From Marivita sp051859345 (GTDB taxonomy: Bacteria > Pseudomonadota > Alphaproteobacteria > Rhodobacterales > Rhodobacteraceae), in assembly GCF_051859345.1 (NCBI RefSeq), contig NZ_JBHYFV010000015.1, forward strand, positions 39,484 through 103,483: a DNA stretch of 64,000 bases. The letters are read 5' to 3'. The position numbers and the translations under genes are program-made. Position 1 is the stretch's first letter, and each line of letters opens with the position of its first letter. Positions 9,372 to 17,581 of this stretch are shown piece after piece. The notes under the pieces are model-generated. The model did no database searches and was not told the origin of the DNA. It was given only the letters and a program-made list of their open reading frames with translations.

Positions 9372-10879
9372 GCGGCGACCTCCGTCTGTCCGGTCGCGGC
9401 ATGCATGACCTCCTGTTCGCTTGCACCGTGCGGGAACTCGGCCGCGATCCGGCCCTCTTGCATCACAAGCACGCGGTCAGCAGCGCCAAGCACTTCGGGC
9501 AGATCTGACGAAATCATGAGGATTCCGGCCCCGTCCCGCGCAAGATCCCGCATCAGGTGATAGATGCCCGCCTTCGAATTCACGTCGATGCCACGGGTTG
9601 GCTCGATAAAGATCAGGAGCTTCGGGCGCATGGACAGCCAACGTGCAACGATGGCCTTCTGTTGGTTTCCACCCGACAGGGATCGGATGTCCTGATCATA
9701 AGATGCCGCCCGGATTTCCATGTGGTCGAGCAGCCCATCCATCCGCGCTTTGTCCACATGGACGTTGCGACGATCGCTTGACCATAGCGGCGCGAAAGCG
9801 CGCGAGGTCAGCATGCCGTTGTCGCGCACCGATTGCATGAGTACGAGCCCCTCACTCTTGCGGTCGCCGGGCAAAAGGCCAATTCCGCCCAGGATCGCGG
9901 CACGCGGGGTGCCGAAGGTGACAACCTCACCGTTCAGCATGACCTTGCCGTGTTCGAACGGAGTCTCGCCGAAAAGTGCCATGGCCAAGGCCACTCGACC
10001 TGCGCCCTGAATGCCAGCAAGCCCGACGATCTCGCCCGCGCGCACGTCGAGATGAATGTCGTGAAGCACCGCGTTGCCCGCGCCGCGGACCTGCAGAACA
10101 GGGTCGCCTACCTCTTCTACAGATGCGGGGGGCGCGTAAAAATCTGCAATGTCCCGCCCGACCATCGCGCGGACAATCGCGTCCGGCGCCGGCACCTCGT
10201 CAAAACGCGCCGCCACTTCTCCGTCCTTGAGCACGGTGACGCGATCGGCAAGACGCGTGATCTCGCGCATTCGGTGTGTGATGTAGATGAGGGCAACGCC
10301 GCGTTCGCGCAGCGTATCGACAGTGGTGAACAGTTCTTCGCATTCCGCCTCGTTCAAGGCCGCAGTCGGCTCATCCATCACCACGACGCGCGCGCCAGTC
10401 GATACCGCCTTGGCAATCTCGACGACTTGTTGGGTGGCAACATCCAGATCGTCGACCAGCCGGTCCGGATCTATGCGCCCCGCCGCTGCAAAAAGCGCAA
10501 GGACTTCTTTCGTCTCCGCACGCATCCTGGCCGTGTCGATCAGCCCCCAACGGGTGCGTGGTTCCCGCCCCAGAAACAGGTTTTGCGCCACGGTTCGTTC
10601 CGGAAGCAAAGAGAACTCCTGGTAGATCACTGCGATTCCAGCATGCCGAGAGTCGACAGGATGGGCGAAATGCACGGCGTCTCCGCTGACGTGAACCTCA
10701 CCCGCGTCGGCATGGTAGACACCCGACAGAATCTTGATGAGTGTGGACTTGCCCGCCCCGTTTTCGCCCACCAGCGCCTGCACTTCCCCGGCGCGGACGT
10801 CGAAACTGACGTCCGACAACGCGCGCACGCCCGGAAAGGTCTTGGTAATGCCTTTCATCTCGATGATGGGGTCGGTCAT
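9368..10879 (-). CDS. Ribose-type ABC importer ATPase with two nucleotide-binding domains
   Basis: The 503 residues form two fused ABC cassettes as in RbsA. The first has an intact Walker A (GENGAGKST), a divergent signature (LDVATQQ) and Walker B VVMDEPTAAL. The second has a degenerate P-loop (GIQGAGR), a good signature LSGGNQQK and Walker B LLIFIEPTRGIDV, with D replaced by I-E. This asymmetry is normal for the family. The ATG giving MTDPIIEMKG is chosen over one four codons upstream, since it forms a 4-base overlap with the upstream isomerase stop. It energises the two permeases. Confidence 0.92.
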   Translation of the reverse strand: MTDPIIEMKGITKTFPGVRALSDVSFDVRAGEVQALVGENGAGKSTLIKILSGVYHADAGEVHVSGDAVHFAHPVDSRHAGIAVIYQEFSLLPERTVAQNLFLGREPRTRWGLIDTARMRAETKEVLALFAAAGRIDPDRLVDDLDVATQQVVEIAKAVSTGARVVVMDEPTAALNEAECEELFTTVDTLRERGVALIYITHRMREITRLADRVTVLKDGEVAARFDEVPAPDAIVRAMVGRDIADFYAPPASVEEVGDPVLQVRGAGNAVLHDIHLDVRAGEIVGLAGIQGAGRVALAMALFGETPFEHGKVMLNGEVVTFGTPRAAILGGIGLLPGDRKSEGLVLMQSVRDNGMLTSRAFAPLWSSDRRNVHVDKARMDGLLDHMEIRAASYDQDIRSLSGGNQQKAIVARWLSMRPKLLIFIEPTRGIDVNSKAGIYHLMRDLARDGAGILMISSDLPEVLGAADRVLVMQEGRIAAEFPHGASEQEVMHAATGQTEVAA

Positions 10880-11724
10880 GCGGCCTCCCACGTTCCCCGG
10901 ATGAAGTCATGCGATTCAGTGAACAGGGTCTCGAAATCGGGAAACAATGGACGCCAGACCCGCGTCGCGGCAGCCAGTTCCGGCACACCTGCGCCGAAGG
11001 CCTCGACCACCACATGTCCGTCAAAGCCGGTCGCCTTTGCTGCCCGGAACACCGAAATGAAGTCGATCTGACCGCGTCCGGGTATGCCACGGTCATTCTC
11101 CGAAACATGCAGGACGTGCATCTTGTCCCCGAGGTGCCGAATGGCGGCGACCTGGTCCAGTTCCTCGATATTGGCATGGAAGGTATCGAACATGATGCCA
11201 AAGGCCGGATGATCGACCCTGTCGGCATAGGTGCGCGCCTGCTCCATCGTATTCAGAAAGTAGGTCTCGAAACGATTGAGATGTTCGAGGGCCAGCAGGT
11301 ATCCGCCCCGCGCCGCCCGTTCGGCCATCGTCCGGTGCGCAAGTGCTGCGCGTTCAATCTCGGGTTCGGTCGGACCCGCGCCGGTAAAGTGCCCGATGGG
11401 CGCATGGAAGGGGCCGCCGACGGTTTCGGACCCCAGTGCCTCGGCGCAGTCCTGAATCCACGAAAGGTGGGCAAGCCCGCGCCTTTGGATGTCGATGTCG
11501 TCCGATAGTGGGTTCGCATCTACCTCTGGCACAATTGAGGTCTGCGCGCGCCCCAATCCGAACGACGCGATCCGCTCTCCCAGCCAGGCGTAGTGATCCG
11601 GCGCGCCACGCATCACGGGCACTTCGACATGATCAAAGCCGATTTCGGCAATCCGCTCGATCTGGGGCAGGTGGGACTCGTCAATATGCCCGCCGAGACA
11701 GAGAAGGTTGATCCCCAGTTTCAT
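10876..11724 (-). CDS. Sugar epimerase of the D-tagatose/D-allulose 3-epimerase family
   Basis: The 282-residue TIM barrel (AP endonuclease-2-like) has the family's metal and catalytic residues in order: Glu in LALEHLNRFETYFLNT, Asp and His in MFDTFHANIEE, His in VLHVSENDRGIPGRG, and Glu in VVVEAFG. The NRFE and DTFHxNIEE blocks are typical of ketohexose 3-epimerases. The ATG at 11722-11724 overlaps the upstream oxidoreductase stop by four bases. It probably moves the configuration at C3 of a ketose or keto-sugar made or used by the adjacent Gfo/Idh/MocA enzyme. Substrate specificity is inferred at family level only. Confidence 0.82.
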   Translation of the reverse strand: MKLGINLLCLGGHIDESHLPQIERIAEIGFDHVEVPVMRGAPDHYAWLGERIASFGLGRAQTSIVPEVDANPLSDDIDIQRRGLAHLSWIQDCAEALGSETVGGPFHAPIGHFTGAGPTEPEIERAALAHRTMAERAARGGYLLALEHLNRFETYFLNTMEQARTYADRVDHPAFGIMFDTFHANIEELDQVAAIRHLGDKMHVLHVSENDRGIPGRGQIDFISVFRAAKATGFDGHVVVEAFGAGVPELAAATRVWRPLFPDFETLFTESHDFIRGTWEAA

Positions 11725-12851
11725 GGTGTCTCCCATGCGCTGTCATTGGATGAGGACCGCACACAGGCGTCGATGAACCGCATCCCGTCCATCCCGTCGG
11801 CGATGGTGGGAAACAGCAGGTCACCGGGAACCGCGCCGCCACGCCGATGCGCGTGGATCGCGCGTGCGGTCTCGGAATACAGGTTTGCGAAGGCCTCAAG
11901 ATAGCCTTCCGGATGCCCACCCGGAACGCGGCTCATTCGGGCGTTGGCCTCGGTTGCGCCAGCACCGTTGCGGGTCAGCAGGCGCTTGGGTTCACCGAAA
12001 GGCGTGAACCACAGGGCGTTTGGGTCCTCCTGTGACCAGTCGAGACCACCTTTGTCGCCATAAACCCGAAGGCGCAGCGCGTTTTCGTTGCCCGGCGCAA
12101 CCTGGCTGCACCAAAGCATCCCCTTGGCCCCGCCCTTCCATCGCAACATGACATGGGCATTGTCATCAAGCGTCCGGCCGGTGCCAAAGGCGTCAAGATC
12201 CGCAGCCAGCCGGTCAAGCGTCAGTCCCGAGACGAAACAGGCGAGGTTATAGGCATGGGTGCCGATATCGCCGATCGCACCGCCCGCGCCGGACCGCGCG
12301 GGGTCCACCCGCCATTCGGCCTGTTTGCCTTGGGCGGGACCGGTCATCCAATCCTGAACATATTCGACGTTCACCAGCCGAACGTCACCCAATTCGCCCT
12401 CGGCGATCATTTGGCGGGCTTGCCGGATCATTGGATAGCCGGTGTAATTATGTGTCAGCATGAAAAGCGCACCCGATGTCCGGGCAGCTTTTTCCAGCCG
12501 TTCCGCGTCTGCCATCGTGGATGTCAGCGGCTTGTCGCAGATGACGTGGATTCCCTGCTCGAGGAACGCGATGGCGGCCGGGGCGTGGACATGGTTCGGG
12601 GTCACGATGGCAACAGCTTCGATCCCGTCATCGCGTGCGGCCTCGGCTTGGGCCATTTCGGCAAAGGTGTCATAGCCACGCGCCAATCCCAGTACTTCGG
12701 CGCTTGCGCGGGCCTTTTCTGGTGTGGAACTCAACGCCCCCGCTAAGAGAGTGTAATGCCCGTCAAGCCGCGCGGCGATCCGGTGAACGCCACCGATGAA
12801 GGCATCATCGCCACCGCCAACCATTCCGAGTCTGATCGGTGCCTCAGCCAT
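11721..12851 (-). CDS. Gfo/Idh/MocA-family NAD(P)-dependent oxidoreductase
   Basis: The 376-residue enzyme has an N-terminal Rossmann fold (RLGMVGGGDDAFIGGVH), the conserved lysine in a CDKPLTS motif (EKP in most members), and the catalytic GDIGTHAYNL segment of the C-terminal domain. It starts one base after the upstream TIM-barrel stop. Enzymes of this family oxidise or reduce a hydroxyl or keto group on a sugar or inositol. In this operon it would work with the two TIM-barrel enzymes in an oxidation-isomerisation route. The ATG giving MAEAPIRLG is used; longer starts have no ribosome site. Confidence 0.85.
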   Translation of the reverse strand: MAEAPIRLGMVGGGDDAFIGGVHRIAARLDGHYTLLAGALSSTPEKARASAEVLGLARGYDTFAEMAQAEAARDDGIEAVAIVTPNHVHAPAAIAFLEQGIHVICDKPLTSTMADAERLEKAARTSGALFMLTHNYTGYPMIRQARQMIAEGELGDVRLVNVEYVQDWMTGPAQGKQAEWRVDPARSGAGGAIGDIGTHAYNLACFVSGLTLDRLAADLDAFGTGRTLDDNAHVMLRWKGGAKGMLWCSQVAPGNENALRLRVYGDKGGLDWSQEDPNALWFTPFGEPKRLLTRNGAGATEANARMSRVPGGHPEGYLEAFANLYSETARAIHAHRRGGAVPGDLLFPTIADGMDGMRFIDACVRSSSNDSAWETP

Positions 12852-12852
12852 G

Positions 12853-13911
12853 TCAGCCCTCCAATCCCAGCATTTTGCGATTTGCCACATCGTCGGCACC
12901 GCCATCTGCAAAGTCGTCGAACGCGCGTTCCGTCACTCGAATGATGTGATCGCGGACAAATTGCGCACCTTCGCGCGCGCCGTCCTCGGGGTGCTTGAGC
13001 GCGCATTCCCATTCGACGACTGCCCAGCCGTCGAATCCCATCGTGGTGAGTTTGGAAAACACCGCGCCGAAATCAACTTGCCCGTCACCAAGGCTGCGAA
13101 AACGCCCGGCTCGGTTCACCCATGACTGGTAGCCACCGTACACGCCCTGTTTGCCGGTCGGATTGAACTCGGCGTCCTTGACGTGGAACATCCCGATCCG
13201 CTCGGCATAATCGTCGAGGTTCGCAATATAATCGAGACATTGAAGCACATAATGCGACGGGTCATACAGCATGCGCGCGCGAGAGTGCTGATTTACACGG
13301 TTGAGGAACATTTCAAAGCTGATGCCGTCATGCAGATCCTCGCCCGGATGGATCTCGTAACAGATATCAACGCCGTTTTCTTCGGCATGGTCGAGGATCG
13401 GGTGCCAGCGCGCGGCAAGCTCGTCGAACGCGGCTTCGACCAATCCTTCAGGGCGTTGCGGCCAAGGGTAGAGATAAGGCCAGGCCAGCGCGCCGGAAAA
13501 CGCGCCAATAGCCGTGAGGCCAAGGTTTTTCGAAGCATCCAGTGCGAGTTTCATCTGCTTGACTGCCCAGACCTGCCGCGCCTTGGGGTCGCCATGTACA
13601 GACGCGTCGGCGAACCCGTCAAAGGCAATGTCATAGGCGGGATGGACTGCGACAAGCTGGCCCTGAAGATGCGCGGACAGCTCTGTCACGGTGATGCCGT
13701 TCTCGGCTGCGCGACCCTTGAACGTGTCGCAATAATCGCGCGAGGTCGCTGCGGTCTCAAGATCGAACAGGCGCTTGTCCCAGCTTGGAACCTGCACGCC
13801 GACATATCCGCAATCGGCGGCCCAGCGGGTGATCGTGCTCCAATCGTCAAAAGGGGCATCGTCTGACGCGAATTGCGCCAGGAACAGGGCTGGGCCCTTC
13901 ATGGTCTTCAT
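12853..13911 (-). CDS. Sugar phosphate isomerase/epimerase-like TIM barrel
   Basis: The 352-residue protein of the AP endonuclease-2/xylose isomerase-like superfamily has metal-ligand candidates in CYEIHPGEDLHDG, LYDPSHYVLQ, GMFHVKDAEF and VVEWECALKHP. It is longer than the epimerase at 10876-11724 and not closely similar to it, so it probably catalyses a different step, for example isomerisation or dehydration. GGGAGG lies four bases before the chosen ATG (13909-13911). It is the first gene of the operon, about 40 bases from the nearer LacI-type operator. Confidence 0.8.
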   Translation of the reverse strand: MKTMKGPALFLAQFASDDAPFDDWSTITRWAADCGYVGVQVPSWDKRLFDLETAATSRDYCDTFKGRAAENGITVTELSAHLQGQLVAVHPAYDIAFDGFADASVHGDPKARQVWAVKQMKLALDASKNLGLTAIGAFSGALAWPYLYPWPQRPEGLVEAAFDELAARWHPILDHAEENGVDICYEIHPGEDLHDGISFEMFLNRVNQHSRARMLYDPSHYVLQCLDYIANLDDYAERIGMFHVKDAEFNPTGKQGVYGGYQSWVNRAGRFRSLGDGQVDFGAVFSKLTTMGFDGWAVVEWECALKHPEDGAREGAQFVRDHIIRVTERAFDDFADGGADDVANRKMLGLEG

Positions 13912-13948
13912 AGATCCTCCCAACGGTTCCGTCCTCCCTGGAACCATA

Positions 13949-13962
13949 TGAAATCGATTACA
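13949..13962. promoter_or_regulatory. LacI-type operator 1
   Basis: The site TGAAATCGATTACA is a near-palindrome centred on AATCGATT. Its 12-base AATCGATTACAT core is repeated exactly in inverted orientation at 13992-14003. It lies between the divergent sugar operon and the lacI-type gene, so it is probably bound by the repressor at 14032-15036. Confidence 0.7.
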
Positions 13963-13992
13963 TCTGATTCACCACGCGATTGCAATGAAAAA

Positions 13993-14006
13993 TGTAATCG
14001 ATTAAG
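13993..14006. promoter_or_regulatory. LacI-type operator 2
   Basis: The site TGTAATCGATTAAG is the second copy of the operator, centre-to-centre 44 bases from the first, about four helical turns. Two in-phase sites suit cooperative binding by one repressor controlling both divergent transcripts. It begins 39 bases upstream of the regulator start codon. Confidence 0.7.
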
Positions 14007-14031
14007 CGGCAGGGTGTGCGCAGGAGACGAC

Positions 14032-15036
14032 ATGACGGCAAGGGTAAGGATCAAGGACGTGGCGACACTCGCCGGCGTATCCACAGCCACCGTGAGCCGG
14101 GCGCTGTCTTCGCCCAAGACTGTCGAGCCAGCGACACGCGAACGGGTCATGGAGGCTGTAAAGTCGACTGGCTACCGTATCAACGCAGCTGCCAGGGATC
14201 TGCGCCAGCGCCGCGCCCGGTCGATCCTCATTCTCGCTCCGAACATTTCCAATACCTTCTTCAGCCGCATCTTTGCGGCGATCCAGGAAGAAGCGAGCGC
14301 GGTTGGACTTACCGTCCAGATTTCGGACAGCCGCATCGGTCGCGACCGCCTGTTGTCCCTTGGCTATGACGGTCGCGCGGACGGTATAGTTCTTCTTGAC
14401 GGCGGTCTTGATCCGGAAGTCGTGAATGGCTGGAAATTGCCCCTGATCCAACTCAGCGAATGGAACGATGCTTATGATGCGCCCCTCCTTGGCATCGACA
14501 ATCGTGCGGCTGCCGGTCTTGCCGTCGAACACCTCGCGGGTCTCGGACACCACACGATCCTGCATGTGAGCGGTCCAGAAGACAACGTTCTTGCCGTCAC
14601 GCGGCAGCAAGGGTTTCTGGACGCGGTGTCCAGCCACGGGATTGCGCCGGTCGTTTTTTCGGGAGACTTCACGCTGGAAGCTGGCGCAGAAGCTGCGCGG
14701 CGCTGGTCTCATCTATCCGACCGACCGACCGGCGTCTTCTGCGCGTCGGACGAATGCGCGCTGGGCTTCATCTCGGAATGTGTTCACCTGGGGTTCAACG
14801 TACCCGGCGACGTATCGGTGATTGGCTTTGACGACATCGACTTCGCCGACCGTTTCCTGCCATCGCTCACGACAATCCATCAACCGCGAAAAGAGATGGG
14901 CCGCGCTGCGGCTAAACGGATCATCGAGATGATCCAAGGTGTGCACGGCAAAGAACATACCCGTTCAATAGAACCGCCCGGTCCAATCGAAGCATTGCTT
15001 GTCAGCCGCGCGTCCACTGGTCCTGCACCCCGCTAA
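14032..15036 (+). CDS. LacI-family transcriptional regulator of the sugar operon
   Basis: The 334-residue protein starts with a LacI helix-turn-helix (IKDVATLAGVSTATVSRAL) and hinge (RINAAARDLRQRR), followed by a periplasmic-binding-like sensor domain (ILILAPNISNTFFSRIF, VIGFDDIDFADRFLPSLTTI). The ATG at 14032 has AGGAGA upstream; longer in-frame extensions run into the operator region. It is transcribed away from the ABC/isomerase operon and very likely represses it until a sugar ligand binds. Confidence 0.92.
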   Translation: MTARVRIKDVATLAGVSTATVSRALSSPKTVEPATRERVMEAVKSTGYRINAAARDLRQRRARSILILAPNISNTFFSRIFAAIQEEASAVGLTVQISDSRIGRDRLLSLGYDGRADGIVLLDGGLDPEVVNGWKLPLIQLSEWNDAYDAPLLGIDNRAAAGLAVEHLAGLGHHTILHVSGPEDNVLAVTRQQGFLDAVSSHGIAPVVFSGDFTLEAGAEAARRWSHLSDRPTGVFCASDECALGFISECVHLGFNVPGDVSVIGFDDIDFADRFLPSLTTIHQPRKEMGRAAAKRIIEMIQGVHGKEHTRSIEPPGPIEALLVSRASTGPAPR

Positions 15037-15191
15037 CGCGGTCCTGCTGGGCCTGCCGCCACACAGTCCCGGATCAGCCCGATCAGGCCGGATTTTCGCC
15101 TGCCCGTTGTGCATGTCGGCCTGAACCACGCTCGACATCCGAAATCACAAACCGCCGACGTCAGCGATACTCCCTTGGTGGGAACCGAAAT

Positions 15192-15234
15192 GCCGACATC
15201 CGTAGGGAATTTAACGGATGTCGGCGTGCCTTTT
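15192..15234 (+). terminator. Intrinsic terminator between lacI-type gene and cynS
   Basis: A perfect 12-bp stem (GCCGACATCCGT pairing with ACGGATGTCGGC) with a 10-base loop is followed six bases on by TTTT. It sits in the convergent gap and terminates the regulator transcript. It may also slow transcription from cynS on the other strand. Confidence 0.75.
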
Positions 15235-15255
15235 GTGTTGCCTTCAGGTGCGACC

Positions 15256-15726
15256 TCACCAGGAATTGTAACCCAGATACTTGCCGGACATCTCGATCTT
15301 GACGCGGTCGCCCTTTTCATGCGGCACGCGGGTGAGTTGCATGTCGAAGTCGATGGCCGACATGATACCGGTGCCGAACTTTTCCTCGATCAGCGCCTTG
15401 ATGGTCGGGCCATAGACGCCGACGATCTCATAAAGACGATAGATGCAGGGATCGGTCGGAACCGATTGTTCCCAGACCTTGGTGGGCGGCTCTTCCAGCA
15501 CGCTGGCCGCTTCCTGCAGCAGGCCCATGACCGACACCAGCGCTTCGGCCTTGTCCTTGGGGAAGGCGTTCATGCCCATGCAGGCGGAATGGGTCCAGAC
15601 CGGAGACATGTCGATTTTCTCGGCGATGCCCTCCCACGTCATACCCGCCTGTTTCTTGGCGGACAGGATCATCATCGTCACGTCTTCCTTGGTCATCATG
15701 ACTGGCACCTCGTAGCTGTCTTTCAT
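15256..15726 (-). CDS. cynS: Cyanate hydratase (cyanase)
   Basis: The 156-residue protein has the same length as E. coli CynS, and the catalytic residues are present with a one-residue offset: R97, E100 and S123 (in YRLYE and GIMSAIDF). The enzyme is a cytosolic decamer that converts cyanate and bicarbonate to ammonia and two CO2. The N-terminal helical domain and the C-terminal GKYLGYNSW end match the family. The ATG at 15724-15726 follows AGGAGG. It is the last gene of a four-gene operon with a nitrate/cyanate-type ABC importer, which supports a role in using cyanate as nitrogen source and in detoxification. Confidence 0.97.
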   Translation of the reverse strand: MKDSYEVPVMMTKEDVTMMILSAKKQAGMTWEGIAEKIDMSPVWTHSACMGMNAFPKDKAEALVSVMGLLQEAASVLEEPPTKVWEQSVPTDPCIYRLYEIVGVYGPTIKALIEEKFGTGIMSAIDFDMQLTRVPHEKGDRVKIEMSGKYLGYNSW

Positions 15727-15825
15727 TGGGGTTCCTCCTTGGTCGTATTGCAAAGCTTGAGTGTCAAAGCCCGAGGTCAGTCAGGCCTTCGGGTTCCTGA
15801 TGTGTCACATGACTGCCCCCGAGGT

Positions 15826-16731
15826 TCAGTCGTTCACCGCCCGCAAGGCCAGCGGGGCGCCGGGGTCTTCCTCGGCCATCTCGGTCTTGTCGATGCGGAC
15901 GGTTTCGGGGCGCTGGTCGGCGTCGCTGCTTTGCCTGCCCGCCAGTTCCTTTGATCGCTGTCCAAGGAACTGCACCAGATGGTTGCGGATCGCATAGTAG
16001 TTCGGATGCTCGACGATCTCGGTCCGTGTGCGCGGACGGGGAATGGTGATGTCGACGGATTCCGCCACGCGGGCAAAAGGCCCGTTGGTCATCAGTAGGA
16101 TACGGTCCGCGAGCAGGATCGCCTCGTCGATGTCGTGGGTGATCATGAATACGGTCTGTTCCGTGCCGGCCCAGATTTTCAACAGCTCTTCCTGAATGGT
16201 CCCCCGCGTCAGGGCATCCAAGGCCCCGAATGGTTCATCCAGAAGCAGTAGCTTGGGATGATTGGCAAACGCCCGCGCAATCGAAACCCGCTGACGCATC
16301 CCGCCGGACAGCTGACTGGGTTTGCGATGGACCACATCACCTTCCAGACCAACCTTGGCCAGAAAATCGCGTGCGTGCTCTTCGACCTTGTCGCGGGTCC
16401 AATCCGGATACCGCGCCTTGATGCCGAAGGTGACGTTCTTCAGCGCCGACAACCACGGCAAGAGCGAGTAGTTCTGGAACACGACACCCCGGTCAAGCGA
16501 CGGTCCCGACACTTCGAACCCGTCCATCTTGACCACACCAGACGTGGGCTCGGCCAGTCCGGCGAGGATATTCATGATCGTAGACTTGCCACATCCGGAA
16601 TGGCCAAGGATGCAGACAAACTCACCCTTTTCGATCCCGAAACTGGCGTTTTCGAATACGGTCAGCAGACCCCCCCGACCATCCGGGTATTGCTGGGTCA
16701 TCTGCTCAATGCTGAGAAAGGGTTTGGCCAT
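15826..16731 (-). CDS. cynD: Cyanate/nitrate-type ABC importer ATPase
   Basis: In 301 residues the protein shows Walker A GHSGCGKST, signature LSGGMRQRVS, Walker B LLLLDEPFGALD and the H-loop MITHDIDEA, as in the NrtD/CynD/SsuB group. The C-terminal tail beyond about residue 245 is not conserved. It lies 10 bases after the permease and about 100 bases before cynS. Its role is to drive import of the anion bound by the Tat-exported binding protein; cyanate is inferred from linkage to cyanase. Confidence 0.85.
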   Translation of the reverse strand: MAKPFLSIEQMTQQYPDGRGGLLTVFENASFGIEKGEFVCILGHSGCGKSTIMNILAGLAEPTSGVVKMDGFEVSGPSLDRGVVFQNYSLLPWLSALKNVTFGIKARYPDWTRDKVEEHARDFLAKVGLEGDVVHRKPSQLSGGMRQRVSIARAFANHPKLLLLDEPFGALDALTRGTIQEELLKIWAGTEQTVFMITHDIDEAILLADRILLMTNGPFARVAESVDITIPRPRTRTEIVEHPNYYAIRNHLVQFLGQRSKELAGRQSSDADQRPETVRIDKTEMAEEDPGAPLALRAVND

Positions 16732-16741
16732 GGTAAACTCC

Positions 16742-17578
16742 TTATTCTGCGTAGGTCACAGCGCGTTGCAAGACGCCGAAGGCGGAATCCAGCAACATGC
16801 CGACGACGCCGATCATGAGGATCGAAAAGATGACAGAGGTAAGATCGAGGTTGTTCCACTCGTTCCAGACGTAATAGCCGATCCCGGTTCCCCCGACGAG
16901 CATCTCCGCCGCGACAATCACCAGCCAGGCGATCCCGATCGAGATCCGCATGCCCGTCACAATTGTCGGCGCAGCCGCCGGAAGGATCACCGTAAATGCG
17001 GTCTTGAGTGGCCCCAATTCATGGGTCCGTGCGACATTCACCCAATCTTCACGCACCCCGGCCACACCAAAGGCAGTGTTGAGCAGCATCGGCCAGATCG
17101 AACATATGAAGATGACAAAGATGGCTGACGCTTCGGAATCCTGAATGATGAACAGCGCCAGCGGCATCCACGCCAACGGCGAGATGGGTCTGAGCACCTG
17201 AATGAAAGGATTGAACGCCTTGTAGGCGGTCTGGCTCATCCCGATCAGAAATCCAAGTGGGATCGCCAACAGCGCGGCCAGAAAATACCCCGTCAACACG
17301 CGATAGATCGAATAGCCGATCTGGATACCGATGCCCTTGTCGTTGGGCCCCGCATCGTAGAACGGGTTCGACAACTCTTCCCATGCCTTGACGAAGACCT
17401 GACTGGGCGGTGGCACACCTGCTTTTGGCGCGCCGCCTCCGGTCAGGCGTTCATACTCTGTCAGTTCGCCCGCAGCCTGTTGCGCCGGAATGGAGACCTC
17501 CCAGATAAGGAGGCCAACCACCAGCATGACAATCGACAGGATCGCGGCGCGCTTGTTGACCGAAAGAGTGTCCAGCAT
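16742..17578 (-). CDS. cynB: Cyanate/nitrate-type ABC importer permease
   Basis: The 278-residue integral membrane protein of the BPD_transp_1 family has about six membrane segments. The EAA-type cytoplasmic loop is visible as ARTHELGPLKTAFTVILPAAAPTIVTGMRISIG (positions about 180-212). Its start lies three bases after the binding-protein stop. It is homologous to NrtB/CmpB/CynB permeases that work as homodimers. Confidence 0.85.
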   Translation of the reverse strand: MLDTLSVNKRAAILSIVMLVVGLLIWEVSIPAQQAAGELTEYERLTGGGAPKAGVPPPSQVFVKAWEELSNPFYDAGPNDKGIGIQIGYSIYRVLTGYFLAALLAIPLGFLIGMSQTAYKAFNPFIQVLRPISPLAWMPLALFIIQDSEASAIFVIFICSIWPMLLNTAFGVAGVREDWVNVARTHELGPLKTAFTVILPAAAPTIVTGMRISIGIAWLVIVAAEMLVGGTGIGYYVWNEWNNLDLTSVIFSILMIGVVGMLLDSAFGVLQRAVTYAE

Positions 17579-17581
17579 GGA

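Noticed and set aside
9833..11071. 412-codon plus-strand frame
   Set aside because: It is antisense to the ABC ATPase and epimerase genes, rich in His and Arg, with no motif: a shadow of the real genes.
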